64,000 nucleotides of DNA from Caballeronia sordidicola (GTDB lineage Bacteria; Pseudomonadota; Gammaproteobacteria; Burkholderiales; Burkholderiaceae). The DNA lies in assembly GCF_001544455.2 (NCBI RefSeq), contig NZ_FCOC02000012.1, positions 62,001 to 126,000 on the forward strand, in the 5' to 3' direction. The notes beneath the pieces are model-generated. The model ran no database searches and was not told the DNA's origin. It saw only the letters and a program-made list of their open reading frames with translations. A program made the translations under genes and the position numbers. Shown one piece after another: positions 1-8,568 of the stretch (positions within the stretch are counted from its first letter, which is position 1; each line of letters opens with the position of its first letter).

Positions 1-859
1 GACAATGCAGCGCCAGCGCGACGTCGTAGGCTTCGGCCATCGATGCAATCTTGCGGCACTCCGTAATGCCGCCCGCATGCGATGCGTCCGGCTGGATGAT
101 GTCCACATAACCGCCCGCCAGAATGTGCTTGAAGTCCCAGCGCGAATAGAGACGCTCGCCCAGCGCGATCGGTGTGCTCGTCTGGTTGACAATGTCGCGT
201 AACGCCTCGACGTTCTCCGACAGCACCGGCTCCTCGATAAACAGCAGCTTGTACGGATCGAGTTCCTTCGCGAGGACTTTCGCCATCGGCTTGTGTACCC
301 GCCCGTGGAAGTCCACGCCAATCCCGATATTCGGTCCCACCGCTTCACGCACGGCCGCTACATTGTTGATGACGGACTGAACCTTGTCGAAGGTATCGAT
401 GATCTGAAGTTCTTCCGAGCCGTTCATCTTCACCGCTTTGAAACCGCGATCCACGACCGCGCGCGCGTTGTTCGCCACGTCGCTTGGACGATCGCCGCCA
501 ATCCACGAATACACCTTGATGCGGTCGCGCACCTGGCCGCCGAGCAGAGCGTGAATGGGCACGCCATGATGCTTGCCCTTGATGTCCCACAGCGCCTGAT
601 CGACGCCCGCGATCGCGCTCATGCCGATCGGGCCGCCGCGATAAAACCCCGCGCGATACATCACCTGCCAGTGATCCTCGATCAACAGCGGGTCGCGGCC
701 GATCAGGTAATCCGAAAGTTCATCGACTGCTGCCGCGACCGTGTGCGCGCGTCCTTCGACCACCGGCTCACCCCAGCCGACGATGCCTTCGTCCGTCGTG
801 ATCTTCAGAAAACACCAGCGCGGCGGAACGATAAAAGTTTCGAGCTTCGTGATTTTCAT
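1..859 (-). CDS. dgoD: D-galactonate dehydratase (3' end beyond window)
   Basis: Dehydrates D-galactonate to 2-keto-3-deoxygalactonate in the cytosol (De Ley-Doudoroff route); mandelate-racemase branch of the enolase superfamily. About 286 residues are visible, starting MKITKLETF and closely matching my memory of E. coli DgoD, including the MYRAGFYRGGP and GGDRP stretches. Metal ligands are seen in order: Asp in VDFHGR, Glu in FIEEP, Glu in GER, and the catalytic His of ALHC a few bases from the edge. The C-terminus lies off the left side. It faces a FadR-type GntR gene across 145 bp, the usual dgo regulator arrangement. Paralogous sugar-acid dehydratases are possible, but residue agreement is high. 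Confidence 0.9.
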   Translation of the reverse strand, partial: MKITKLETFIVPPRWCFLKITTDEGIVGWGEPVVEGRAHTVAAAVDELSDYLIGRDPLLIEDHWQVMYRAGFYRGGPIGMSAIAGVDQALWDIKGKHHGVPIHALLGGQVRDRIKVYSWIGGDRPSDVANNARAVVDRGFKAVKMNGSEELQIIDTFDKVQSVINNVAAVREAVGPNIGIGVDFHGRVHKPMAKVLAKELDPYKLLFIEEPVLSENVEALRDIVNQTSTPIALGERLYSRWDFKHILAGGYVDIIQPDASHAGGITECRKIASMAEAYDVALALHC

Positions 860-936
860 GCTGGCGTCTCCAGGTTTTCCGGTTAGTGAGGAACAAGGAT
901 TTCAATGCTATCAAAGTTTTGTTAGTCGTGTATATT

Positions 937-948
937 AATAGTACTATT
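937..948. promoter_or_regulatory. Palindromic operator candidate between dgoD and gntR
   Basis: AATAGTACTATT is a perfect 12-bp palindrome in the 145-bp divergent intergenic region. A TATAAT hexamer lies at 979-984 on the regulator side. FadR-family GntR proteins bind short palindromes in divergent promoters, so this is the best candidate for autoregulation and dgoD repression. Binding is inferred only. Confidence 0.5.
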
Positions 949-1004
949 GGATGGAAAGGCTTGATGGGAAAGGCTCCGTATAATCCGATGATTTTTACGG
1001 CGGC

Positions 1005-1706
1005 ATGTGCGCAAAAAAGGGGAAAGTCATTCAGCACGATTTGCACGGACGCGTGGCGTACGACCTTGGCACCGAGATTTTGCGTGGCGATTTCGCGCCC
1101 GCGTCCACGTTGCCGCGCGAAGCGGAACTGATGGAGCGCTTTGGCGTGAGCCGGACCGTGCTGCGCGAGGCGCTTCGCACGCTGACATCGAAGGGATTGA
1201 TTGAATCGCGGCCGAAAATCGGCACGCGCGTGCGTCCACGAGACGCGTGGAATTTGCTCGATGCCGACGTGCTCGAGTGGTATTCGCGCGTTGCCATTCC
1301 CATGCAATTCGCGCTCAAGCTGCAGGAAATGCGCGAGATGATCGAGCCTTATGCCGCGGCTTTGGCGGCGGTCAATCACGATCAGAATACGTTGGTACGT
1401 CTGGACGAGGCCCATCAGGCGATGCTCGACGCTCGCACCGTGGATGAATGGGTGCGTGCCGATCTGCGCTTTCACTTGAGCGTGCTGAACGCATGCAGCA
1501 ATGAGTTGCTCGTGCCGCTCGGGACGCTGATCGAGCGCACGCTCGAAGCCCAGTTGCAGTTGAACGCGCGGCGGGCGGAGGTTTTCAATGCATCGATGGC
1601 CGAACATACCGCCGTTTTCGATGCCATCGCCAAGAGGCAACCAAGCGCCGCGCGTGAAGCAATGGCCGGATTGCTCGGCGTGACGCGGGCGCGGATCGAG
1701 GGTTGA
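1005..1706 (+). CDS. dgoR: GntR-family (FadR/FCD) regulator, DgoR-like
   Basis: Cytosolic ligand-responsive regulator of 233 aa. Residues about 10-75 form the winged helix-turn-helix (LPREAELMERFGVSRTVLREA, then GLIESRPKIGTRV). The rest is an all-helical FCD ligand domain with the metal-type pattern D/H...H (DLRFHLSVLNA, MAEHTAVFDAI). It is divergent from the galactonate dehydratase, so galactonate or a keto-deoxy product is the likely inducer. The next gene is separated by 146 bp. The symbol rests on context; other sugar-acid regulators look alike. Confidence 0.8.
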   Translation: MCAKKGKVIQHDLHGRVAYDLGTEILRGDFAPASTLPREAELMERFGVSRTVLREALRTLTSKGLIESRPKIGTRVRPRDAWNLLDADVLEWYSRVAIPMQFALKLQEMREMIEPYAAALAAVNHDQNTLVRLDEAHQAMLDARTVDEWVRADLRFHLSVLNACSNELLVPLGTLIERTLEAQLQLNARRAEVFNASMAEHTAVFDAIAKRQPSAAREAMAGLLGVTRARIEG

Positions 1707-1852
1707 CCGGTTCAAATTCACGCCTCCACAAACCGGCGATCGTTTCCATTTCGCGATAAAGTTGCAGGTCCGGGCGCGGTTTTGTTGACAGTGGTCAAGC
1801 AATAATTGATCAAAACGCTGCGCCCTGCACCCATTGCGAGGAGGCGCACGAC

Positions 1853-2881
1853 TTGCCGCACGTTCCGATCTCCCTTGTGTCGTCCTGGGGCGCGTGGGCC
1901 GTGTTCGTCAGCGTGCTTGCCACGCAACTCGGCGTGCCTGTTCCCGCCGCTCCCATGCTCGTGCTTGCCGGAACGCTGGTCGCCGCCGGGTTAGCTTCGT
2001 TCTGGCATATGTTGGCCGCTGCGGTGCTCGCGGTGGTTATCGCCGATTCTCTTTGGTTCGCCGCCGGAAGGTTGTATGGCCGGCGGTTCCTGAACTCGCT
2101 CGTGCGCTTCTCGCTTTCCCTCGATACCACTTTGCGTACCGCCCGCAACTGGTTCGAGCGCTTCGGCGTGCCTCTGCTCGCGTTATCCAAATTCGTGCCG
2201 GGGCTTGGGCTGGTTTCATCGCCGCTGCTTGGGACCACGCAGATCGATGTGCGCGTGTTCGTATTCTGGGATCTCGTGGGCGCGAGTTTGTGGGCGTCGG
2301 CGTGGATGCTGGGCGGCGCGATTTTGAAGGCAGAGGTCGCAAATCTGCTCATCTTCGTGCGCACTTATGGGCTGACCGCGCTCGATGTGCTCGGGATGGC
2401 GGCTGGCGTATTCCTGGCATACCGATGGGTTCGGCGCGTGCAGTTTCGCCGATGGCTCGCGAAGTATCGGATAACGCCCGAACAACTCGACGAAATGATG
2501 CGCTCGGACTCACCACCCGTTATTTTCGATGCCCGGCCGGCCGAGATCCGCCGCAAGGAGGCGCACAGGATCAAGGGCGCGTTGCCGCTGGATCTGGAGG
2601 CGTCGGGGAAGATCGATGAGATGTTTCGCGAGCGCGAGGTGGTGATTTATTGCGTGTGTCCGAATGAGGCGACGGCCAAGCAGATCGCGCGGCAATTGAA
2701 GGCCAAAGGTTTTACGAATGTGCGGCCGCTGAAGGGCGGGCTGGATGCGTGGGAGAAGAAGGGGTTTCCGGTGGAGACGATTCCTTTGGACGTTTCGCGC
2801 CATGATGCTGATGCCGGCGCTTCAGTCGATGATCATGACATGGACGATATGGTTACTGTCAGGGCTACGGCGCCGGAGTGA
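1853..2881 (+). CDS. DedA-family membrane protein fused to a rhodanese domain
   Basis: 342 aa. I chose the TTG start at 1853 because a GAGGAG ribosome site lies 7-8 bases upstream and no better ATG exists. Residues about 1-195 are a DedA/VTT membrane domain (proposed lipid-carrier flippase family) with the typical FERFGVPLLALSKFVPGLG stretch. Residues about 210-325 are a rhodanese fold with the active-site loop YCVCPNEATA, whose first Cys could carry a persulfide, and the end motif LKGGLDAWEKKGFPV. The fusion puts a sulfur-transfer-like domain on the cytosolic side of a membrane protein. Such fusions are known in proteobacteria, but the substrate is unknown. Confidence 0.85.
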   Translation: MPHVPISLVSSWGAWAVFVSVLATQLGVPVPAAPMLVLAGTLVAAGLASFWHMLAAAVLAVVIADSLWFAAGRLYGRRFLNSLVRFSLSLDTTLRTARNWFERFGVPLLALSKFVPGLGLVSSPLLGTTQIDVRVFVFWDLVGASLWASAWMLGGAILKAEVANLLIFVRTYGLTALDVLGMAAGVFLAYRWVRRVQFRRWLAKYRITPEQLDEMMRSDSPPVIFDARPAEIRRKEAHRIKGALPLDLEASGKIDEMFREREVVIYCVCPNEATAKQIARQLKAKGFTNVRPLKGGLDAWEKKGFPVETIPLDVSRHDADAGASVDDHDMDDMVTVRATAPE

Positions 2882-2923
2882 GTTTCTTGGCTGTTGATTG
2901 CTGGTTAATCGGAGTTGCATCGG

Positions 2924-3814
2924 ATGACGCTGTTGGATGGGGTGGATCCCTCGCAACTTTTTGGCTTGCCCATGCCCGATGTGGCTACGTTGGATCACGG
3001 TGTACAGGTGCCCTTTGTACAGACCGGGCATGAGCATCGGGAGGTCATGCTGTTCATTCACGGCTCACTGTGTGACTTTCGATACTGGAAGCCGCAGTTG
3101 GGGCCGCTTGCCAGGCAGTACCGCTGTGTTGCGCCTAGTCTCTCGCATTATTGGCCTTCGGGAAGGGCGGGGGCGCTTGGCGTTGCCGGGGATGCGCGGC
3201 CGTTTTGCTGGGATGCGCATGTCGATGAGATGGGGCAGTTTATTGAGCGGCTGGGTGTGGGCGCGGTGAATGTTGTCGGGCACTCGAGAGGCGGGTGTAT
3301 CGCGTTTCATCTGGCTGGCCGGTATCCGGAGTTGGTGAAGTCGCTGGTGCTGGCCGATCCGGGTGGGCCGGTGGCCAAGGCCGGTTCGGATGCGATGTCG
3401 CGGACGGTGTTGCCCGCGCCGGTTAATGCGCTGCGGGCGAAGGCTGCGGAGTTGATTGCCGTGGGCGAGGTTGACGCGGGGCTGGAATTGTTTGTCGATT
3501 CGGTAAGCCGGCCGGGATTTTGGGCGCGGAGTCCGAGAGCGTTTCGGGCCATGGCGATTGATAACGCGAATACATTAGCGCGCCAATTCCGCGATCCGTT
3601 GCCGGCTTATGATGCGCGGGCCGCGGGTAAGGTGCGATGTCCTACGCTGCTTATCGATGGCGAGAAAAGTCCGAGGATGTTTCGGGATGCGGTGGGGGCG
3701 TTGGAGGGGTGGATTGAAGGTTCGCGAAGAGAGACTATTGAAGGCGCGTCGCATGGGATGAATGTGACGCATGCGGGGGTGTTTAATCGGATGCTTGCTA
3801 CAAGCCAGTTCTGA
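2924..3814 (+). CDS. Alpha/beta hydrolase
   Basis: 296 aa from the ATG at 2924; GGAG at 2911-2914 gives good spacing, whereas the TTG at 2915 abuts it. The fold is recognisable from the oxyanion-hole HGS (FIHGSLCDFRYW), the nucleophile elbow GHSRGG, the acid strand LLIDGEKSP and the catalytic His in GASHGMN. It is cytosolic, with no signal peptide. The substrate cannot be told; bacterial epoxide-hydrolase, lactonase and esterase relatives share this pattern. It lies 42 bp after the DedA fusion gene and may be co-transcribed. It is the last high-GC gene before the restriction-modification island. Confidence 0.8.
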   Translation: MTLLDGVDPSQLFGLPMPDVATLDHGVQVPFVQTGHEHREVMLFIHGSLCDFRYWKPQLGPLARQYRCVAPSLSHYWPSGRAGALGVAGDARPFCWDAHVDEMGQFIERLGVGAVNVVGHSRGGCIAFHLAGRYPELVKSLVLADPGGPVAKAGSDAMSRTVLPAPVNALRAKAAELIAVGEVDAGLELFVDSVSRPGFWARSPRAFRAMAIDNANTLARQFRDPLPAYDARAAGKVRCPTLLIDGEKSPRMFRDAVGALEGWIEGSRRETIEGASHGMNVTHAGVFNRMLATSQF

Positions 3815-3982
3815 TGAGAACGCTCGGACGAAGGTGGTCACACATCGCCGACTTAGTTTCACAGTTTGGGTTTGCCGTCGAGGCAGTTTTCTCTGCTGAC
3901 CCGAATCCAAGGGCGTGTGCTTCGGCTCGCGCTTTAGCAGTCCAACTGCTGACCCTGACGGCTGTACGACTTCGAACAGAGC

Positions 3983-4049
3983 AATGATCGCAGCTAATCG
4001 ACGCGTGGGCCTAGTGTTCTTCGCTTCACGCGCTAAATCTGCGATCATT
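3983..4049. repeat. Interrupted inverted repeat upstream of the R-M island
   Basis: AATGATCGCAG (3983-3993) is exactly complementary to CTGCGATCATT (4039-4049). Inside, CGCGTG and CACGCG also pair, so the 67-bp segment can fold as a two-step hairpin. It sits 63 bp before the vsr start at 4112. It could be an operator for the operon or the scar of an insertion boundary. The rest of 3815-4111 holds no gene or tRNA fragment I can recognise. Confidence 0.5.
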
Positions 4050-4111
4050 TCTTCGCAAGCGCGTGCATTATGAAGCCACTAACAGGCCGCATGCCGGTAG
4101 AATTCTGTTTT

Positions 4112-4522
4112 ATGGATAGGCTTTCGAAAGAGCATCGGTCATGGCTCATGAGCCGTGTCAAATCGAAGGACACAACGCCAGAGCTTGTTGTTCGTAGCTT
4201 GCTATTTGCTATGGGTTTTAGGTATCGCCTACACGACCCGCGGTTACCTGGGCGCCCCGACATCGTGTTTGGACGAAAGCGAAAAGTAATCTTTGTTCAC
4301 GGATGTTTTTGGCATGGACATAGAGGATGCCGTTACGGTCGGCTGCCAAAAACAAGGGTTGACTTCTGGGGCGGCAAAATCGAGCGCAACCGAGAGCGAG
4401 ACCTGGTGAATCTGCAGAAGCTTGATGAAGCCAGTTGGCAAGCACTGACCGTTTGGCAGTGTGAATTGAAGGACCTCGACGGACTAGCCGACAGACTATA
4501 TGAATTTCTCACATTCGAATAA
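4112..4522 (+). CDS. vsr: Very short patch repair endonuclease
   Basis: Nicks DNA 5' of the T in T:G mismatches produced by deamination of 5-methylcytosine. 136 aa; MDRLSKEHRSWLM fits the family start better than the upstream ATG at 4070. Active-site features are visible: LPGRPD with the catalytic Asp (about D50), FVHGCFWHGH with the two active-site His residues, and zinc ligands C65, H70, C73 and the Cys of VWQCEL. The stop codon lies inside the next gene (23-bp overlap), so the two are translationally coupled. GC content is clearly lower than the surrounding chromosome. Identification is firm. Confidence 0.93.
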   Translation: MDRLSKEHRSWLMSRVKSKDTTPELVVRSLLFAMGFRYRLHDPRLPGRPDIVFGRKRKVIFVHGCFWHGHRGCRYGRLPKTRVDFWGGKIERNRERDLVNLQKLDEASWQALTVWQCELKDLDGLADRLYEFLTFE

Positions 4523-5822
4523 CCGCCCTGTGGGCATCGACCTATTTGCTGGTGCTGGCGGGTTATCACTGGGATTTGAGCAAGCCGGATTCGACATCGT
4601 CGCGGCCGTAGAGATCGACCCTATTCACTGTGCAACCCACGAATACAATTTTCCTGGGTCGAAAACAATATGCGCTAGTGTTGTTGATGTCACCGGCGAA
4701 GAGATAAGAGCGCTCGCGGAACTTGGTAATCGCGATATTGAGGTGGTCTTCGGTGGCGCACCATGTCAGGGCTTTTCTTTGATGGGCAAGCGGGCTTTAG
4801 ACGACCCGCGAAACAAGCTTGTGTTTCACTATGTGCGAATTGTTCGAGAACTTAATCCGAAATATTGCGTTTTTGAGAACGTGAAAGGATTAACGCTTGG
4901 CGCGCATCGCAAATTTTTGGACGAGCTTATTGCTGCTTTGCACGACGCGGGGTACGACGTATTAATGCCATATAAGGTTTTAAATGCCGCCGAGTTTGGC
5001 GTACCGCAGGATAGACGGCGGCTATTTTTAGTCGGCACACGGAGAGGTGAGGTCCCGCCACATTATCCTGAACCAACAGGCCGTGTCACTGTTCGTGAAG
5101 CTATCGCTGATCTTCCTAATGCTGATTTGTTCGACGAACTGAAAGTTCAAGACAGTGTTGCAGTAGATTGGGTAACCCATGCCTCTTATGCTCGTCGCTT
5201 GCGGGGATTGGAGGCGGACGCGGACGACTTCAGTTATCCGCGCGAGTTCGATAGCGATATTCTTACAGCCAGCATGCGTACTGTACACACAGAGCTCTCA
5301 AAAAATCGATTTACCGAAACAAAATGCGGTGATACTGAACCGATAAGTCGTTTCCGAAAGCTTGATCCAGAGGGAATTTGCAATACGTTGCGTGCCGGTA
5401 CCGATAGTGCGAGAGGAGCATTTACTTCTCCGCGTCCTATTCATCCTGTTTTCCCGCGCGTTATTACAGTTCGAGAGGCCGCGCGCCTTCATTCTTATCC
5501 TGACTGGTTTCGATTTCACATCACTAAATGGCACGGATTTAGGCAAATTGGCAACAGCGTCCCCCCTCTGCTGGCTCGTGCTGTTGGGAGGGAGATTCTC
5601 CAAGCGATGGGAATTGTAGCAACCAAACCAAGTCAATCCTTCGTTTTAAGAGATTCAAAGATTTTAGGGCTAGACATGAGCGCAGCAGCGCGTCGGTTTG
5701 GCGTTAAACATACGGTAATCGCGCAGCGATTACGGAAAAATAATTCAATTTTAGCGGCTGCGGAAGAGGGGCAGCTCCAACTGTTGACGGAACCTAAAGA
5801 ATATGCCGAAGAGCAAAGCTGA
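4500..5822 (+). CDS. DNA (cytosine-5) methyltransferase with C-terminal HTH-like tail
   Basis: 440 aa. Canonical C5-MTase motifs appear in order: I (DLFAGAGGLSLGFEQAGF), IV with catalytic Cys89 (GGAPCQGFS), VI (ENVKG, about 126-130), VIII (QDRRRLFLVGTR), then a variable target-recognition region, and X (QIGNSVPPLLARAVG). After motif X about 65 extra residues follow; residues 393-413 (MSAAARRFGVKHTVIAQRL) read as a helix-turn-helix. It protects DNA against the downstream putative endonuclease. The target sequence cannot be read from the protein. It overlaps vsr by 23 bp and the next gene by 20 bp. Codon use is AT-richer than flanking genes, consistent with acquisition. Confidence 0.93.
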   Translation: MNFSHSNNRPVGIDLFAGAGGLSLGFEQAGFDIVAAVEIDPIHCATHEYNFPGSKTICASVVDVTGEEIRALAELGNRDIEVVFGGAPCQGFSLMGKRALDDPRNKLVFHYVRIVRELNPKYCVFENVKGLTLGAHRKFLDELIAALHDAGYDVLMPYKVLNAAEFGVPQDRRRLFLVGTRRGEVPPHYPEPTGRVTVREAIADLPNADLFDELKVQDSVAVDWVTHASYARRLRGLEADADDFSYPREFDSDILTASMRTVHTELSKNRFTETKCGDTEPISRFRKLDPEGICNTLRAGTDSARGAFTSPRPIHPVFPRVITVREAARLHSYPDWFRFHITKWHGFRQIGNSVPPLLARAVGREILQAMGIVATKPSQSFVLRDSKILGLDMSAAARRFGVKHTVIAQRLRKNNSILAAAEEGQLQLLTEPKEYAEEQS

Positions 5823-6633
5823 AACTAGCGAAGTCACAACTTCTACGGTAAATCGCTATAGTGTGATAATCGAAGAGGTTTTCAAAGATCATTATGCTGC
5901 CGGAATTTATGAATTTGAGTTTGAACGTGACGAGCTTTTGGCAAAGGCCAAAAAACTTGAAATAAAGACTCCTCGAAATATTGGCGATCTGATCTATAGT
6001 TTTAGATATCGACAAGCGCTTCCTAAGTTCATTATCGACGCAGCGGATGACGGACTTGAGTGGATTATTAGGGGAGTAGGAGGAGCCAAATACCAATTTA
6101 AACAGGTACGGCTCAATCGAATTGTTCCTCGGGATGATTTGGTAACTATTAAGTTACCAGATTCTACGCCTGAAATCATAGCAGCTTACGCGTTATCTGA
6201 TGAGCAGGCTCTGTTAGCAAAAGTCCGTTACAACAGGCTCGTCGACGTGTTTCTCGGGATCACGGCTTACTCGCTTCAGAATCATCTTCGTACGACGGTC
6301 AAAGGTGTTGGACAGATTGAAATTGACGAAGTGTATGTTGGACTTGATAGCAACGGAAGGCAATATGTTGTGCCAGTTCAGGCAAAAGGCGGAAATGATA
6401 AGCATGGGGTAGTACAAACCGAGCAGGACATCGCTTGCTGTCAAGAGAAGTTTGGGGCCTTAATTTGCCGACCAGTGTCGGCTCAATTCATGAGCAACGG
6501 CCGTATCGCAATGTTTGAGCTCACTGTTCAAGACAATGAGATGCGTGTTGTTGGTGAGAAACATTACCAACTGGTACCCGCGAAAAACATTTCCAGAGAA
6601 GATCTAGAAAACTACGGAGTTTGGGGAGGGTAG
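5803..6633 (+). CDS. Putative type II restriction endonuclease
   Basis: 276 aa; starts inside the methyltransferase gene, the usual place for the cognate restriction enzyme. A PD-(D/E)XK-like core is suggested by IEIDEVYVGLD (about 172-182) followed by YVVPVQAKGGND (about 188-199), giving Asp175 and Gln193-Ala-Lys195. The N-terminal half contains IIEEVFKDHYAAG and GDLIYSFRYRQALP, phrases I associate with a family of annotated type II endonucleases. The function call is context plus this weak motif; specificity is unknown. It shares the low GC of the operon and ends about 80 bp before a terminator. Confidence 0.7.
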   Translation: MPKSKAETSEVTTSTVNRYSVIIEEVFKDHYAAGIYEFEFERDELLAKAKKLEIKTPRNIGDLIYSFRYRQALPKFIIDAADDGLEWIIRGVGGAKYQFKQVRLNRIVPRDDLVTIKLPDSTPEIIAAYALSDEQALLAKVRYNRLVDVFLGITAYSLQNHLRTTVKGVGQIEIDEVYVGLDSNGRQYVVPVQAKGGNDKHGVVQTEQDIACCQEKFGALICRPVSAQFMSNGRIAMFELTVQDNEMRVVGEKHYQLVPAKNISREDLENYGVWGG

Positions 6634-6711
6634 GGGTTGGAGGTCGCTGCTGCTTTGCAGCCCGTGGACAAAATGCCATGCCTGGCGCCAGAACTCCAAT
6701 CAAGTATAAAC

Positions 6712-6748
6712 AAAAAGCCGCCACTTCTCTCGAAGCAGCGGCTTTTTC
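6712..6748. terminator. Bidirectional intrinsic terminator
   Basis: AAAAAGCCGC and GCGGCTTTTT form a near-perfect stem around a 15-base interior, with A and T tracts on opposite sides. It can end both the rightward restriction operon and the leftward tRNA transcript. Confidence 0.75.
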
Positions 6749-6755
6749 AACAACT

Positions 6756-6832
<77 letters not shown>

Positions 6833-6909
6833 AAGAGATCGAGATTATGAAGAGGGTTGCAAAACCTGTCAACCCCTTCCAAACCGATTCCTATCGACAG
6901 CTTTGACGA

Positions 6910-8568
6910 TCAATCCGAGTCATAAACCGCCGTCCCGCGGGTCTCCTTCACAAACAGCATCCCGATCACGAATGCGGCAACGGCAATGACAATCGGATAC
7001 CACAACCCCGAAAAAATATTCCCCTTCGCGGCCACGATAGCAAACGCCGTAGCCGGCAAGAACCCGCCGAACCAGCCATTGCCGATGTGATACGGCAGCG
7101 ACATCGACGTATACCGGATCCGCGCTGGGAACATCTCGACCAGCATCGCGGCAATCGGCCCATAAACCATCGTCACGTAGATCATCATGATGGTCAGGAT
7201 CACAATAGCCATCGGCCAGTTGATCAGCGCCGGATCAGCCTTCGCCGGATAACCCGCCGACTTCAGCGTGCCGGCCAGCGTCTTGTCGAACGCGGCGCCC
7301 TGGACTTTTGCATCGGCAGCCTTGCCGTCGTACGTGTTCACCACCGTATCGCCCACCTTGATCTGCGCGAGCGTTCCAGCCGGCGCGGCCACGTTTTCGT
7401 AGTTCAAGCCGGACTTCGACAACGCGCTCTTGGCAATATCGCAGGAGGTCGTGAACTTCGATGTACCCACCGGGTTGAACTGGAACGAGCACTCGTCGGG
7501 ATTGGCAATGACGGTGATCGGCGACTTCACGGTTGCGGCTTCGAGCGTCGGGTTCGTGTAGTGAGCGAGTGCATGGAAGAGCGGAAAATACGTCAGCGCG
7601 GCAATCAGGCAGCCCGCCATGATGATCGGCTTGCGCCCGATCTTGTCGGACAGCGACCCAAAGAACAGGAAGAACGGCGTGCCAATCAGCAGCGCGACGG
7701 CGACCATGATGTTGGCGCTCGTGCCATCGACCTTCAGCGTCTGCGTCAGGAAAAACAGCGTGTAGAACTGGCCCGTGTACCAGACAACCGCCTGTCCCAT
7801 CGTCAGCCCGAGGAGCGCGAGCAGCACGATCTTCAGGTTCTTCCATTGACCGAATGCTTCGGTCAGCGGCGCCTTCGACGTCTTGCCCTCGGCCTTGATG
7901 CGCTCGAAAACCGGGGATTCATGCAGTTTCAGCCGGATCCAGACGGACACGCCAAGCAGCACGATCGACACCAGGAACGGCACGCGCCAGGCCCATGCCC
8001 CGAAGGTGTCTTCGCCCACGGCGGTACGCACCACAAGAATGACGATCAGCGAGATGAACAGGCCGAGCGTGGCCGTGGTCTGAATCCACGCCGTCCACGC
8101 GCCGCGCTTGTTGGAAGGCGCATGTTCTGCAACATATGTCGCCGCGCCGCCGTATTCGCCGCCGAGCGCGAGCCCCTGCAGCAGCCGCATGGCAATGAAC
8201 AACACGGGCGCCGCTATGCCAATGGTCGCGTATCCGGGAAGCAAGCCGACCACAAAGGTCGACAAACCCATGATCACGATGGTCACAAGGAACGTGTATT
8301 TGCGGCCGACCATGTCGCCTAAACGCCCGAACACAATCGCCCCGAACGGACGCACGGCGAAACCCGCCGCGAAGCCAAGCAAGGTGAAGATGAAGGCGGC
8401 CGTCGGATTGACGCCGGAGAAGAAGGTCTTGCTGATATAGATGGCGAGCGAGCCCGCCAGATAGAAGTCATACCACTCGAATACCGTGCCTAGCGATGAC
8501 GCGAAAATCACGCGCCGTTCTTCGCTTGTCATCGGCGCGTGGGAAATGCGCCCCTCGACCGTCGCCAT
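6910..8568 (-). CDS. MFS metabolite:H+ symporter (MHS family) with periplasmic insert
   Basis: 552 aa inner-membrane transporter, about 110 residues longer than usual MHS members such as ProP or ShiA. Family marks: SLGTVFEWYDFYLAG in helix 1, GRLGDMVGRK in loop 2-3, RLLQGLALGGEYGGA in helix 4, and GSLSDKIGRKP in loop 8-9. Residues about 338-450, between helices 9 and 10 and therefore predicted periplasmic, form an extra soluble segment with two cysteines (C360, C376). The substrate is probably an organic acid. It follows a TctDE-like system on the same strand (226 bp gap), which may control it. Confidence 0.85.
   Translation of the reverse strand: MATVEGRISHAPMTSEERRVIFASSLGTVFEWYDFYLAGSLAIYISKTFFSGVNPTAAFIFTLLGFAAGFAVRPFGAIVFGRLGDMVGRKYTFLVTIVIMGLSTFVVGLLPGYATIGIAAPVLFIAMRLLQGLALGGEYGGAATYVAEHAPSNKRGAWTAWIQTTATLGLFISLIVILVVRTAVGEDTFGAWAWRVPFLVSIVLLGVSVWIRLKLHESPVFERIKAEGKTSKAPLTEAFGQWKNLKIVLLALLGLTMGQAVVWYTGQFYTLFFLTQTLKVDGTSANIMVAVALLIGTPFFLFFGSLSDKIGRKPIIMAGCLIAALTYFPLFHALAHYTNPTLEAATVKSPITVIANPDECSFQFNPVGTSKFTTSCDIAKSALSKSGLNYENVAAPAGTLAQIKVGDTVVNTYDGKAADAKVQGAAFDKTLAGTLKSAGYPAKADPALINWPMAIVILTIMMIYVTMVYGPIAAMLVEMFPARIRYTSMSLPYHIGNGWFGGFLPATAFAIVAAKGNIFSGLWYPIVIAVAAFVIGMLFVKETRGTAVYDSD

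Noticed and set aside
3815..4111. Duplicated tRNA-Met 3' end as left attachment site of the R-M island
   Set aside because: No segment matching the tRNA 3' half was found, and no integrase is present.
7087..8322. 411-codon frame opposite the MHS transporter
   Set aside because: Low-complexity Arg/His/Gln translation typical of antisense in GC-rich DNA.
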